Notes under the pieces: model-generated | What the model was told of the DNA's origin: nothing | What the model saw: the letters and a program-made list of their open reading frames with translations, nothing else | Database searches by the model: none | Part shown: positions 1 to 14,860 of the stretch, in pieces | Layout of the letters: every line of letters begins with the position of its first letter | How positions within the stretch are numbered: position 1 is the stretch's first letter | Source of the DNA: Tubulanus polymorphus | Lineage: Eukaryota > Nemertea > Palaeonemertea > Tubulaniformes > Tubulanidae | Direction: 5' to 3' | Assembly: GCF_964204645.1 (NCBI RefSeq) | Contig: NC_134027.1 | Location: 27,020,485-27,084,484 of the forward strand | Length of the DNA: 64,000 bases | Position numbers and translations under genes: made by a program

Positions 1-2048
1 ACGGATTTTTTTTTCCTACCTCGAAATTGAAATCTACAGAACAAACAATCTGTTCCATACTAGATATAAATTTATTAACATAACAATGGTGAATAGATAA
101 GCAGAATTTGTCCAAACCGTTGATTTTCAATCGAACTTTCTGTTTTTCTATGAGTGATTGTTTTCTTTCTTTTTTTTATATCGAATTGTATTTTGTCAAT
201 GTCATCGGCAAACCGAAGCCCATTTGTCGCAGCTGGTCGGAAATTTACTATTATTATTACAACCATACTAGGACATAATTACAATATATCTAATAATTCC
301 TATTAAAATGAGTTTATGTACGATTGGTCTATTGTAGTGGTTTGAACAGCTGTAAGACTTCGGGCCTGACACCTGGTGTCACATCTATTAATAATCCCGA
401 ACGTTCATCCGCGATTATGTATCTTTATTATTAGATTATTTCTGTAAAATTCAATCCAACATTGAGGGCCGTGTTGTTATGGTAATTAGAAGGAAATTGC
501 TCGATTTGAATAGGGTTTTTTTAGATCCCTAGAAAACAGGTGTCCTCGCCGAGGCCAATAAATATATGATTAAATTCTTAAGTTATAATCGATTTATCTT
601 TGCTTCTACCATTAAATCGTAGATAGTTCGTACAGTTCAGTTTTTTTTAAACCCCGGATGACGTTCTCGGTTAAAATTTGACTCGTTATAACCAGAAGCG
701 AATATTGAAGATTTTGTCACATCCCATAAGCTAGTGACTTTGATGTCCAAAAAGACAATATCAAGCGTACTCCCACACACTGAAATGAATCAATTTTCTT
801 AGTTGACAAAATGAAAAAAAAGGTCATTCAAAATTTGATAGACTCATGCAAGTCTCAAAAGTCCCCCCCCCTGGATTTGCCCCAGATAACATTGAAAATG
901 AACTTATCTTAACTCTGGAATCAAACGAGATATTGATCAGTATCTCGTTCCGCAGTTCTGGGATCAAATTTGACCCTATAGCGAAAACATCTGAAGCGAA
1001 CGAATTAAGAACTTAGGATCGAGAAACTGCTGTTTCATTGATTGCGTAGAGAAATTGGTAAAAACGACGACCAATTTCATCAGTGAATTCATCAGTGACA
1101 AATATCATATCGATGTATAACACATGTTTACGGTGTTTTTAATTGATACTTTTGTTCCATTCGCGATAAATCATCGTAGATGTTAGTAACAGAAGGGACG
1201 AAGAGACGACGTCGCGTTGTATATAGAGTGAAAGAATATGATGACAAAAGCGCGAAGTAACGTAACAAGCTGCTGCGTCCACAGTCCGACGACCGACCGA
1301 GATGATAACTGACAGTTTATTGTTCCGATGTCTTTATCTATTTCACAGTTACCGGTTATCTCTAAATGCAGCTGGTCCCCGGACGACATTCTCTTCATAA
1401 GTTTTATATTTCGAAATATTGAATTGATTAAAGACATAAGTTAATAGTAATCACACATGTGCGTATAGTCAGTTATAATATGTATCAGGTGGTCGCGTTG
1501 ACTATTGTCAGTACCAGCATTTTACAGAACACCGAATGCAATTTATAGTTGAACATTTTAGATGCGTATTAATACCGGATTGTTGTGGCATACGAATGAT
1601 CCTTGATTTGACGCTCAATTCGGTGAATTTTGGAAATAGTTTTAATTTCTCGATGATAATTCTCAACTCTGACGATACTGAAATATATTATCACGATGCA
1701 TTGAGGAAAAGATATTAGTGAGCATTTGAAGTTCACGATGTCAGGAATGACCTTTTAGTTATATGTTTTTTTGTAAATGTGACATTTAGAATAATGGAGC
1801 GATAAGGACCGGAAGCTAAGAGTAACCACTGTAAACTTGACTGAGCGTTTGAAGAATAGTTTGACGGATATAAGAATTACCAGAGGCCCAGGAATTTTGA
1901 ATAGGAGGGAGGTGGGGCAAAAAATTGGAGACCTACACATAATTGGTACAAGAACGTGAGCGCTGTGGGCATGAGGTCCTTTAGAGGGTTTAGGGGCCCA
2001 AGCAAATTAGGAAAAAAATTGATAATTTTCTTAGCATCTAGCGTGATT

Positions 2049-2209
2049 CTAAATAGAACAACAGGGGTCAGTTGCTCAAAAGTTGCTTAGAGTTAACAAG
2101 TGGATAGTTTGCATAGTGACAATTAAAAGTTCATTGTTACTATGGTATTTATCCGCCGGTCATCTTTAACCAACTTTTGAGCAACTGACCCCAGAACTAA
2201 ATAGAACAA
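2049..2209. mobile_element. MITE with perfect 22-bp terminal inverted repeats (family A, copy 1)
   Basis: Positions 2064-2085 and 2171-2192 are perfect 22-bp inverted repeats beginning GGGGTCAGTTGCTC. They enclose only 85 bp and no coding capacity. A 13-bp direct repeat, CTAAATAGAACAA, lies just outside at 2049-2061 and 2197-2209 and may be a target-site duplication, though it is long for one. A diverged relative is at 34921-35021. Confidence 0.7.
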
Positions 2210-2990
2210 TCAAAGCTAACCAATTTGGGTCCTGCTTCTTGTCGGACATAATTTGTACTGTGTAATATGTCAAATTTTCACTGTTTGTGTCATATTCTTA
2301 AGCAATGTTTGTTGTCTTGCTAAAAATAGGGGCACCGGGGATGCTTAAACCCCTGGATTCACCCCTGATTAATAACAAGCTAAACTGTTCGCAATCTGTA
2401 AGTGGAATATCAGTCTCAGGTTGGAAATCTCTTACAGCGGCTGCTCTTTGAACTGAGGATCGTTACATTTGAATTCATATTCCTAGCTTTATGAATTCAT
2501 CAACACTGAAATATGTACAGTGAATCGCGATGTTATTGTGTAGTTTATGCTGAAACTTTTCTTTGAAAAGAACAACAGAATTCAGGAAAAAAATGAACAA
2601 CTGAAATGTATGATATTGAAATTGATTAGACGATGAAGAGTGGTTTCGGGGGGGATCAGTTTAGTTGCGCTGCTCACAGGATGAGATTGAAGCATTAGCG
2701 GTCGTTGTTAAATCGCGGAATTATCTGATTTTGAATTGACTGAAACTGAGAAACCTTTACAAATCCAATCGTATTAATGTATTAATCTACTTGAGAACAG
2801 ATGCTCAAATTCCAGCGATGTCTCAACATGTAAATGATCTTCTCTCGATCCATTACGATCTATCCTTGAACATCTACTATTTCATGTTAGACGAATGGTT
2901 CCTTTAATGCAGAGGGCACCGATTTTTCTAACAAACTTTTCTTCTTGTATAAGAAAAAGCGTTTCCTATCAGTGTCAGTAGTTTTTCTCG

Positions 2991-3046
2991 AAGCAGCAGC
3001 AGCAGCAGCAGCAGCAGACGTCGTCAGTGGTGGTGGTGGTGGTGGT
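2991..3046. repeat. AGC and GGT trinucleotide microsatellites
   Basis: An (AGC)n run to about 3017 is followed by a (GGT)n run at about 3028-3046. The poly-Ala/poly-Gly frames that cross it on both strands have no other coding character. Confidence 0.85.
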
Positions 3047-3520
3047 ATAAGGGTAGCCAGGATTAATAGAATGCCAGCGAACAAACGAGCGCGACCAGTT
3101 TGGGAACATCGCCTCCTGCAGAATGTGTATGACACAGTGTAACACCAGCTCAAGACAGCCTTAATTCACAAGTGTAGAGAATGTGAAAGGTTTTTCATGT
3201 AACGGGACACCTGACAAAGTCTCAGATAGATGGACTCAAACATACTGTCAGTTCACATCACAATTAATACACATTCAACCATAAATAACTGTATTCAAAC
3301 TATAGTTTACCACTTTGTATCGGTGGATGGTGGATGGGGGTTGATGTTTGGATAACTAAGGGGCGAGTAACAGAAGTAACATGTGTATCTAGAAACCGAG
3401 CATGTTTCTCATATTATACACCTCTCTCTCGGTGCAGTTCCCTGACAAATTAGAAAAACCTGTTTCAGCTACTTATCTCATTAAACTACACTTAGACATG
3501 ATTACTGATACATAACCCAC

Positions 3521-3912
3521 ACCATTACCATAGGCCTACCACTGACTGACCACCATAACCATACCACTGACTGACCACCATACCACTGATACACCACCAT
3601 AACCATACCACTGATACACCACCGTACCACTGACTGACCACCTTACCACTGACTGACCACCATAACCATACCACTGATACACCACCGTACCACTGATACA
3701 CCACCATAACCATATCACTGATACACCACCATAACTATACCACTGATACACCACCGTACCACTGATACACCACCATAACCATATCACTGACTGACCACCA
3801 TAACCATATCACTGACTGACCACCATAACCATATCACTGACTGACCACCATAACCATACAACTGTGACTGACCACCATACCACTGACAACTGACCTCAAC
3901 AATACACTGACA
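3521..3912. repeat. Degenerate minisatellite (ACCACTGACTGACCACCATA type)
   Basis: About 390 bp are built from two alternating modules, CACTGACTGACCACC or CACTGATACACCACC joined by ATAACCAT or GTAC. Minus-strand frames stay open through it and translate to Tyr/Trp/Gly/Val repeats, which I take as repeat artefacts. Confidence 0.85.
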
Positions 3913-5422
3913 GACCACCTTAGATTATAGTCAGCAAACCTATAAATCAAACTGAAAGGAAACTTTGGGCAAAAAATCAAATTGAGTGAAACACCGTAAA
4001 ATATAATGTCTAATGTTCTATTACTGAAGTTCTGAAGAGAAGTTTCTGAGACGGGTAAAAAAACTTAGAGAGACACAAGTGATTACGAGATAGAGCTGGA
4101 CCAGCAGGCTGTCAATAGAAAACCTGAATCAATACGAGCTGATACCAACGATTCTTGAGCCAACCTTCTGAACAAACTGTATCTGCCATTATTTGCCCGA
4201 ATGCTTGCATTATTGCGTTGATTCAGCAGTATTCACCTTCAAAAATTACCATACAGCTGATACAATTGTAACAAGTATAAGTTTTCAAGCTGTGTAACTC
4301 TGCGATAGACCAGCTAGTAGTATACCTTACAGCGCGTTATTATATCTCCTAGTCTCAGAACTAGTCTCTTTCTTTGCCTGATTTTTCAGAATAAAGTTTC
4401 ACTAACTAAAGTATTGAAATGAAACAGTCTTCGGAAGTTTAGTAGCCAGGGTTTGGTTTTGTCAGTATATCCCGGTGTCCTGAGGGAACTAGATTTGTTT
4501 TTCGAATTCTGAAATGATACCATCCCAAGAGGTTACAAAAAATTTCACCTAAACATGTTTTCAATTTGATTTTTGATTCTTTCCTGTGTTTTCTTGATAA
4601 GAAACTTAAATCAGTTGTAAACTGGGAGCAACACTAATTGTTGACATGGGCGGGATCTCATATCCTGAGACGATACTCTCTTGATTGTGTAAATTGAGCC
4701 TTTGAGAGAGGGAGGTGGTACCCTGGAGATAGTGGTAACCCCCCCCCCCCCCCACCCCATGAGATCAGTACAGCGCGTACTACGCAGTATCCATCTCTAT
4801 TTTTACCTGATCTACTAGAAATTTGCTTAATTCACGTTTGTCGATTATATTTTTAGTCGTCGGTTTGTGAAATATTAATCAGTTTTGATGTAAAAACGTC
4901 GTGTGGTGGCAGCGCGTGGCGAGTGGCTACAGCGCCGCCGCTGACGACGCATATCGTACATATGGTTAGCTCCCACACGTTAATAACCAAAATTCAATAA
5001 TATACTCGTGTATCCTGAGAAAATTCAACTCTACTGCAAGAGGTGCGCATTCCAAAAAAATATTCTCTTATTCACGCTATTACATTTCATAGAAAAAAAA
5101 AGAAATAGATTATTTGAACTCACTTCGGAGTTCGGAAACTTTTTATGTATGTCTATCCTGTAGATATGTTCTAGTATCACACTTTGCTGAACCCTGCAGG
5201 GATTTTTAAGGAATTTTTTTTTTGTTTTGCCATGTTTTGGGATCAATTAGAAATCGTCTAGCGTGTCCTCGGCTTAAACTTTTCATCTGTAAAATATGAA
5301 ACTCAGTTTTCAGTCTAAACGCCTGAATACAAGTTTTAGAATACATGAATCTGAGGAGTTGTCATGATTTTAAGATTGAAAATGAAATGTATTTATCCAG
5401 AATTAAAATTAGTAATTAATAC

Positions 5423-5468
5423 GCAATGTTTCAGACTCTAGAGACCATCACCAGGTCTGAAACATTGC
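5423..5468. repeat. Perfect 14-bp stem hairpin
   Basis: GCAATGTTTCAGAC at 5423-5436 is the exact reverse complement of 5455-5468, with an 18-nt spacer. The flanks are AT-rich. It could be the core of a small fold-back element; no gene lies nearby. Confidence 0.6.
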
Positions 5469-6226
5469 ATCGTAATTTTTGATCACGAGTCATGACAAAT
5501 GAATTTCATTTTTAAAACTTTTTACATTTGAAAATAGTTTTAATCTCATCAAATTCCACAACTGTGTCTCAGAGCAGGTTCTACATCGCACAGCCGGTCC
5601 GCGCTAGTCCGTCTGCAGCCTCGGTGGTGCACATGCCTGGACGATTGATTTACATCAATTAGGTTATTACGAATCGCTGTTCACAAGTGCACAGTGATTA
5701 GTTCACTAATAAGCACCAATCTGTGGGTGTTTTTACTGTTAGAGAGAGGAAGAGAGGGACTACAACTACGATGGTTATATATTGACTATTTTAGAATGCA
5801 CTTCGCTGGATGGAAATTTGTGCACCTGGCCAATTAATTACAATGTATAGGTAGTAATAGACATAATATAGAAAACCGATGGAAACTGAAACAGATGACA
5901 AATAATTAATCAGTCATCTCTCACACACACACAGAATCCTCTCATTCTCCCTCCCTACATCTCACTCCCTGTTCATTCTTGATTGTTCATGTCACAGTCT
6001 GAATAATCCTTAAATTAGTGATGTACTAATTAACTATCTACGGTTCTTAAGGATAGCTGTATTGCATCATCTTTTATAAGGCTCATCATGTCTAACCCCC
6101 TCGTAGCTCGGGGTGGGAGATTCGTTATACTCAATTAATTGTGAATCAGTCGTTAATCCCCCGAGTGTTAAGTTTGAAGCCTTTGGGTGCTCGTGCTTAA
6201 CACTGGACACTCAACTTAGACACCGG

Positions 6227-6467
6227 GTACAACCAGGGATAGGTGTACATCGCCGGTCTACAACCAGGGGTAGGTGTACATCCCCGTGATACAACCAGGG
6301 GTAGGTGTACATCCCCGTGATACAACCTGGGTTAGGCGTACATCCCCTGGGTACAATCATGGGTAGGTGTACATCACCTTGGTACAATCAGGGATAAATG
6401 CACATCTGGGTATTACCGGGGATAGGTGCACATGCCCTGGGTACAGCCAGGGGTAGGTGCACATCTG
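6227..6467. repeat. 31-bp minisatellite, about 7.5 copies
   Basis: Units follow the pattern TACAACCAGGGGTAGGTGTA then CATCCCCGTGA. The first copies are nearly identical and the later ones increasingly diverged (TACAATCA.., GGATAGGTGCACAT). A short open frame at its 3' end is not coding. Confidence 0.85.
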
Positions 6468-9400
6468 CTCCTCGCACGAAATGGTACGAGACAACTGGAG
6501 TTCAAATCAAATTGAAATATAGATTTTTCTCGAAAAACATTAAATATTTCAGTAAGTTGTTGTTAGTATTTGATAGAACAGGTAAGATGGCACAGTTTAC
6601 TATTATTCTCTCAGTCTGGGATACACAACATAAGGGTGTTTAATTGTTGATGGAATTATGCGGCTTTTGTTTGCCGGGTATGTGTACGATTCTTGTGAAG
6701 TTACCAGTTGTTCCATTCAACTAGGAATATTAAATCACCCTCGAGTCACATCAATGTTTCATTGCAATAGTATCTGTATCAGATATCGTGTTGCCTCCTG
6801 CAAGCGAAGTCTGAGGCCCTCTCACTCTTCATTTTACTCATTTCTGGTTACAATAAAATCCCTGCGCACTAAGAGTGAAATAGAGTCTGAAATGCTTCCT
6901 TGAGCTGTGATCATTTATGAGTTGTTTATATCTCTAAATTCTGTCACAATATTCTATTCCTGAAGATGACTATTAGGTGAGTTCAATGAAACTTTTTGGA
7001 CTCTTTTTATTTTTAGTGTGCAGGGATTTTATATCATCGTTACAATGCAGACTCGGAGTGTTGTTTCATCAATGGTTTTCTGGTTAAATTTGATTTGTTT
7101 TTTTGTTTTCAAAGTTCAAGCCATTTTAGAATGAGTTATCGTTGATGAATTCGAGAAGATATTTGAGAAATTATAAACGGTTGATGGTCGTTTGGACCAG
7201 GTGTGAATTCACCCATGGGAATTTAACATGGAGCTCAGTGTCGATTCATCTTTAAAATCAATCGTTGTTTTCATTCTAAAACACGGGTCGGATCTGATTC
7301 AAACATGGGACTCATCTGATTCAAACACGTTGGTTTTACATCCCTTACAAACAGCCAGCATCTCTGAAAAACAGAAATATCAACTACCAAATTTATGATG
7401 ATTCCTTCCATGATTGATTCATCAAAATTCATCTTATTTCTTAATTCTTTATCTTTTCTTCGTAGAATATTAATTTGTACATTGTTCCATAAATTATGTT
7501 TTAGGGTGTTTCACTGGACAGCGTTTGACTCAAAAAACCGGGAAATCCATTTGAACCTGGTCACTGCTACGATGATGTATGAGGTTCAAATGCAAAACCA
7601 GAGGGTTTTAGGAGGTCTTGTACCAGAAAATATGTTATGTTTGTCGCATTATGAAGATTTTAATTCGTCTTTTCTTATGTCGATTCAGTTGAAAATACTT
7701 GTGGAGTTTATAGCTTTCAAAGAATATCATCACAAATCAAATTTAAATCTTTACAGCTTTAGGTTTACAGTATGTAGACTGTTTTGAAGCCTAATAAGGT
7801 CTGGAACTGTAACTGTACTATTTTACCAGTTCTATTCTGTCTCTATTTATTAGTTGAATATGAATGTGATCAAGTTTTATCAGATAGGCCTATACACACA
7901 GTGTGTTTGGTTGGTTTGGCCTCGTTCAATTACTGGTAGTTATCTGTAACTGGCAGGGTAAGGGTGTCTGGACTGGACAGATGACATATTCAGGTGTTCC
8001 CATCTGATAAACACTGCGTCTCATCATCCCCAGCTTCCCCTCACACCCGCCCTGCCTGTCTGACTGACTGCAACCGTGGCGTGCCATTCATTCATAGAAA
8101 ATGTGATATGAAAACATAATTTGTTTCCTTGAATTTTTGGATTTCATGAAGCATCATACTGAGGGTTAAGGGGTAACTGAAGGTTTGGCATATGTTTCGC
8201 ATATCCCAGTAGGTGATGTCATTACATTGTTTTTACAGTAAATATGAAATAACAATCATATAAGTGGTCCAGATGGAATAGAATAACAAGTTAGGCATCT
8301 GTTTGTTAAGCGGCTTTGATCAAATGCCATTTAAAATTGTGGGAATTAGATCAACCAGTGGGTTCTGCAATAAAACTGCTGCTGCTGCTGCTGCTGGTGA
8401 CCAGTTACAGTTAGTGGAACCGTGTAGTGTACATCGGTGTACAGGATGGTATTGGTAGAACCACAGTGGACTGTACACCCATGTGCAGCTCATCTAACAT
8501 TCCTAACCGATCTGATACGGTTATGATTACCCTACGAATATCCGTTCTCACCAATATTGTTCAATATCATCTATAAATTACCTGCTAATAAATGTCAATC
8601 TGTAAACCATCAATGTTACAACGAAACATCGGCTTTTTCATTAATAATCACTTTTTAAATACTTCCTGAAAATTATTTACGATCCGTGAATGTGCTGCAA
8701 TAACTGACGAACTCCATTCTTGTCCTGTCAGTCTGGGACCCATCCTGATCATTTTTATTTTGGGAGTAATAGAATTATGAAGGTTAGTTACGAGTAAAGA
8801 CCGGTCTCCGAGTAAAGACAGGGTCTCCGTATAATTCTATAAATGCCATATGAAATTACAGTGATTTGTCTCATGATGATTCACAGACAAAGTCTGTTTC
8901 TGATCACCTAAAAAAAAAATCGACATTTCTGTGATGCCCGGTAACCATCACCAGCACCACCACCACCACCACGTGTGGCTGCGCCTTCACAGGGGTAAAT
9001 ATCTGAAATTATTGCTACGTGACTACGTTTTACTGAAACATTCGTTAAGATAATAGTTTGATATTTAGTAAAGGAAAGCGCTGGAGTGCGTAATGTTGTT
9101 TTATTTCTGTTCCGGTAATCTGTTGATAAATAGTACGCATTGCCATGGCAACTGTAACAACAATAGTTGGCTAAGTGGTAGAATTGTGTGTCGTTGTTTT
9201 TCACCTCTGGGTCTATTTTCTTAGTTCCAGTTTTACTGTGATTATCGTTGTTTGTCCAATATGAATAACAGTTTACTGTGTAAGTTCAGCTCCCTTAGCC
9301 CGGGCTCAGATACAGTTGTGATAATATTCTGATGAACATATGTTGTTTTTTTGGCTGGTATGTTCTGTGAATATATCTGTATTTCTGATCTGTTGGACTG

Positions 9401-9548
9401 ATGTCTGATGTGTGGTAATATCAACATCTGTGGTTCATATCTGATTTGTGCTGCATGATTTAGTTCTCATCGAGCAATATGGCAACAAAATTCATCAGAT
9501 ATGCTGCTTCAAATGTGCTAAAAGTCTGCAGGTCGGAAGCTTCCCTTC

Positions 9549-9693
9549 TAAAAAAAACCCCTCCCGTTTTAATGCGATTTCTTTAGGCGAGGCAAATTGT
9601 CTTCTTCAATCTAATAAGAAAAAACCCCTCCAGTCTTAGTACTTTTTCCTTAGGCGAGGCACCCAAATTGTCTTATCAATCTAATAAAAAGTT
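9549..9693. repeat. Direct tandem duplication of about 75-85 bp
   Basis: Two adjacent copies share AAAAAACCCCTCC, TTTAGGCGAGGCA (or TCCTTAGGCGAGGCA), AATTGTCTT and CAATCTAATAA in the same order. No coding potential. Confidence 0.7.
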
Positions 9694-12600
9694 AGATATT
9701 GGACATTCCATTAAGAATTTCTGGCGACGCATAATTTTAGTTGGAACGTAGGATAAAAAGCTGAAAAATGTCCCAATTTGTAAGATAGGAAAAAATGTCC
9801 CACCCTTACTTAGTAATTCAGTAAGTTTCATACCAAAATAATATCGCGCTGACAAACTTAAGTTACATTATACATCTTGATGATAAGTGATAAATTATAC
9901 AGATTGATATAAATGTTGAACTGTGCAGATTAAACATTATTTTCCGTGAATAAGTTAAAGTTGTTCCACCTGTTTTTCTCTGCTCTTTGTTTGAAGTCTG
10001 ATTCTAGTTTATTTAAAACGGTGAAATTATAAATTGTGCGTTTTTTTTCTACTCATTTACAAGTTCTGCGTAAAAGTAACGAAATATCTCTGAATCTCGC
10101 CGGTATTTTTCTCTCGTCACTTGAGTTGTGTTTATCGAGTCAAGGATCGAGTTATTGAAATAGAATCAACCACCGACTTTATGAATCTTTTGAAGATGAT
10201 ATACATATGGCGAATATATGCATAAACAAAATGGAATATTTTGGTATGAATGAAGTGTGTGGAATTTATGAAATATCTCGTAACATGAATAACACGCTCT
10301 GTCAGTCTGTGTCTGCGCTGAGCCATATTCATATCAAATATGACCAACTGATATAAATTGTAAGCACCTGTTCTCATGAGTGAAGAAGTATTCAGATCTG
10401 GAATCTGATATGTTGGATTCCTGTGATGTAATTATCATGTTGGACTAATTATTCACACTGACTGAGACATGTTTATGATGTTCCCATCACCTCAAAGATT
10501 CCCCGCCTCCATGTTTGGCTACAGCCTTCACACCTGTCTGGATCAGTTACAAATTATACCTCCAACACTTTCTACGCGGGTAAAAAACAAATTAGCCCGA
10601 GGTCTTTAGCCTCAACTCGTCTGGATACCTCGAATAGGATCGCAGACATTCAGTTCATTTAGTTTCTTAGATAACTTTCATTTTTCTATTGCATTTTGGA
10701 CGAAAAACGAAAATTCATTGTCGGTAAAAATTGCTGACTCGAAATTTATCGACATTGTTGTGGGTAGGACCACGTGATAGAAATTAGTGAGTTCTGATTG
10801 GTATCTGTAAGGAACACAAGTCTGTTGCTCATCATGTTGGCGACTAGTTGCCTGGTATTTGCCTCCCATCTGTTAGATACAGATGGCCCGGCAAGCTGGC
10901 ACCAGACAAGCTGTTGCTTATCTTGTACAGATGTTCTTCTCTAGGTGGGAGGGAAGCGAGTACTTGTCTGACGTAATAATCTGTCAAAAGTTTAAGTCAG
11001 TTATTAGGTATTAGTGTTAGGGATTGATTATTACAAATAGTTTGAACATGCTCGCGTTAATTGATGTTTAATAACTGTTGACTGTTGAACAATGGCTAAA
11101 AAATTGCTCACAATACGAATAATACTCTTCACAACTGAAACCCTGAATTATTTTACCAACTCTTCACAATCCCTGAAAAACTACTTCCCACAAACCATGA
11201 AAAACGATTTTTGAAATACAAAAAAAAAATACCTGAATAAAAAACTTTTGAAAACAAATTTGTATACGACATAATTTGCTAGGTAGATCTGGGTAGTTTC
11301 AAATCACAGTAGTTGGGTGGTTACCAACTTGAATGTCTGGACAACTGCAAAACATTTTTTTAAAAAGAAATAGTTGAAATAATGCAGATGTTCGAGGAAT
11401 CTGTAGTGATTGTAGTTAGTGATGGTTGTTATGGTAGGCACATGTGGCTAGTTGAAGGGCGACATCGTGGCGCCAGTAATGTTTTTATTACTAATCACTA
11501 TACATGTGCCATGTATACCACTGCTATTTATCAGACACCAGCTGCTCAGTACTGTTACTGATGTAACAACTCTTCAAAACATCATTCCTCTCCTCCCCCT
11601 CCTCCTCTTCAGCTTCTTGTCATAAAAGTGTTGTGTACCTCTATACTAGAGTCTGACCACACCAAACACCTACGCGCCACGGGGGGGGGGGGGGGTCCCG
11701 ATTGTCCAAATTGTTCATTTCACTTTTTCTCTGACGCTGTTATCAAATTAAGTCAATATTGTTTTGGACATTGTTTTCTGACCGTTTATTTTCTCTCTCG
11801 TGTTTTGTTATTTCTCTATAAGAGATTGCTGTGGTCTGTAAATGGAAATCCGATGTAGGTTAATTAAACTATAGTAAAAGTTCCACGCGGGACAGAAGAC
11901 GATTGTTTTATGTGGTGGGTGAGATTTATGAGTTGTTACTGGAGGTTTTGACAAGTGGCGTCAGTAGAACTGTTAGTCTGGTACGAGGAGGTGTTATCAT
12001 AACACATACCCGGCTACAATTCAAACTACATGTCAGTCAAACTCTGACACACTCTCAACCCCTTTATTCTACAGATTTATTACCGGATTAGAATTAACCC
12101 TGCGAGATCTCTAATTATCAAACTGGGCGGGCTGGTCCTAAACAACCAGGGCACCGTTTCAAATTTCTTAGCTACTTACAAAACATTAATGATAAAGCTG
12201 TTTGTTCAATGAAATGGATCCCTAAACCTTGGAGTAGTCAAAAGATTACTCCAAGACTAAACCTAGCCTAGCCTAGCCCAGCCATTGGTAAGCAGAAGTC
12301 TTGAGTTAATGATAGGAAAATACAAAATGAAGACAGACAAAATGATTCGGTTTTTGGGCGAGAGTAAAGCGAGATTTATTGTACAATATTTTACAACTTG
12401 CCTGAACAAACGTGTGACGAATGAAACACTGAAGAAAAAATAAGAATCGATGAAATTGAGGTTTATGAGTTCGACAGTATCAAATGTTAATCATTACATG
12501 ATGATGTATATATTTTTTTATATCTGTGTATGAGTCTAGAACGTTACAGCTGTTGTGGATGGACGGAAGGAAGGCAGTCTCTCTCTCTCTCCTCTCTAAC

Positions 12601-14445
12601 TCGGGATGTGTTGGCACTCAACCAGTTCGAACCACACTGTTGAGAGTGCCACATCTTGTACATCTTTTATCTCTCGAAACCTTTCACAAAAATAAACTTT
12701 ACACAATCGAATTCGACTTCTTTGATCTCACGAGGACGAAACTGGAGATTTAGAATTCTTCACTTTACGCGAAAGACACAATTGCGGATTTTTCATCAGA
12801 ATTCGACCGATTTAGACGAACTGATCAGTTCATTGTTTGACAACATCACGTGGATTATTATTGTTAATATGATTATTTATTGTTGGATTATTCGTCGCGC
12901 GTAGATCAGTAGTTATAATAATGAATGGTTGGTTTGATTTGAACTGGAAGATATCAAAATGTTCCTTTCTTCACAAACAGTCAACGAACGGCGTTAGGTT
13001 TAAAGGTATGATTACATTAGATTTTTCTCATCGCTTGTTTTTCCGGCGCTCTCGCGAAACCGGCAGCTGAAAAAGTGTTCATTATTGCAAATTTCTATCA
13101 GTTTTAGTGAAACGAGAATTATGTGCTCAGGTGGCCGAGCTCTTTAGTCGTCATTACGTCTTTATGTAACTGCGTCTAACATATGGTGTCAGCATCTGTG
13201 ACATAGGTCCAGCATCCGCTGCTCTTTATCGTCGCTGATGAAAGTGATGGACACCATGAATAATTCAATTCCCGAATGGAACGAGCTGCTAGCGAGCGGC
13301 GTTATAGCTGAAGTCTGAACGTACCGAGAAATTCAAATAAAATATTCAACACGGAAGATTCAGACGTTTATTCAATCGTATCGTGTTTGAATCCGCGTTT
13401 CTTTTTTCCATTACTTAATTAAGAATGTGCGGATAGCTCGGGTTATTCGTTAGATTTCATTAAATGCCGGCCGGACTGTCGCGCGCGCTAGCTCGCTTGT
13501 TCGTAAGGAACCATTCAAAGGACCATCGACATAAGTTCTTAGCAGCGGGGAACCCGGTTAGCGTAATCAAATTATTATAAACAAATTTGTGAAGATTATT
13601 GCTTACGCCAACAAAGGACACATCTGGTGGTGAAGTAAGATATTACAGTTTGCTGACACCAACAGAAGGCATCAAATTACATTATCTTTGATTATGCGTA
13701 TTTGAAAGATGCATTTGCTTCGTCCTATTCGGGTTGAGTCAACATTTTGGTCGTAATGTCTTATGTAAATTATGGACTCTTAGAGAGAATCCAGTCGTTG
13801 AGTCTTAGAGACTAGAGTCCTATGTGCCAGTTTTCACAATTAATAGTTTGATACGTCCTGCAGAACACATATACATATATTCCAAAAAACAATACAATCT
13901 TTTGTTTGTTAATGCTATAAATAAGGTTAGATTTTGACTCTGGTTGAGTTGTCTCGTTAGAAATAAAATGAGTTAATTTGACAAATTACGATTATGAGAT
14001 ACAATCGTCCTTGCCAGCTGTAAAAACATTAAGTTGAGATTGAATTACCACAATTAATTCTCAAGAATTAATTACCACTAATTGTAACTCAGTGAGTTGA
14101 TTCAAACTCAGGACTCAGTTCCACACAAATCAATGAAACCAAAACTGCGAAAATGAGTCCTGACTTTTTACCTCAAAGTAGACTATTAAGAGTTCAATGA
14201 ATAGCGGATATAGAATAATGTGGACAATGAAACTAAAATCCACAGCATCCACTTGGTGAGAGGCTGAGGACTGTAAGAGAGACAGATGCCGACAGATTGA
14301 TGGAGACATCCTTCTCTTCCTCTTCCATTCGCATTCCTCTAGACATACATCTGTCACCCTTGGTCGCCGTAGCAACGATCCCATCTGCAATAATATTTTG
14401 CGAACAAAGAAAAACATTTTATGGCGATTTCTCATGTTTTACGCT

Positions 14446-14860
14446 CAAGGATAACCGGGTCGTAGACTCTCCCTCAGAGTCTACCCTCATACAGTCACCC
14501 CTCAGTCTCCCCTCACACAGTCACCCCTCAGTCTGCCTCAAGGATAACCCGGTCATAGACTCTCCCTCAGAGTCTACCCTCATACAGTCAGTCCTCAGAG
14601 TCTCCCTTTAGAGTCACCCTTAGAATCTCCCCTCACAGTCTCCCCTCAGATATCGAATAAAAACCCACAGCAGATACGTAGAAAGGTTTATTTTCTAACA
14701 GTTTCGGGGTTATTTCTAGACCCCATAATGGGAGAAACTTAAAAATGTCTCCTCTCAGAGTCTCCTCTCAGAGTCTCCCGTCAGAGTCACCCCTCAGGCA
14801 CACGAGGTCTCATCTCTGTTGAGTACGATCGGGTCAAAGCTCTCCCTCAGAATCTCCCCT
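14446..14860. repeat. Degenerate repeat of CCCTCAGAGTC modules with an 86-90 bp duplication
   Basis: AAGGATAACC-GGTC-TAGACTCTCC CTCAGAGTCTACCCTCATACAGTC occurs twice (near 14446 and 14537). CCCCTCAGAGTCTCC-type modules follow to about 14860, broken by a 100-bp unrelated insert around 14650-14745. Confidence 0.75.

Noticed and set aside
2887-3153. Poly-Ala/poly-Gly or poly-Pro frames on both strands
   Set aside because: They come from AGC and GGT microsatellites; no similarity outside them.
3525-3787. Minus-strand Trp/Tyr/Gly-rich frames
   Set aside because: They coincide exactly with the 3521-3912 tandem repeat.
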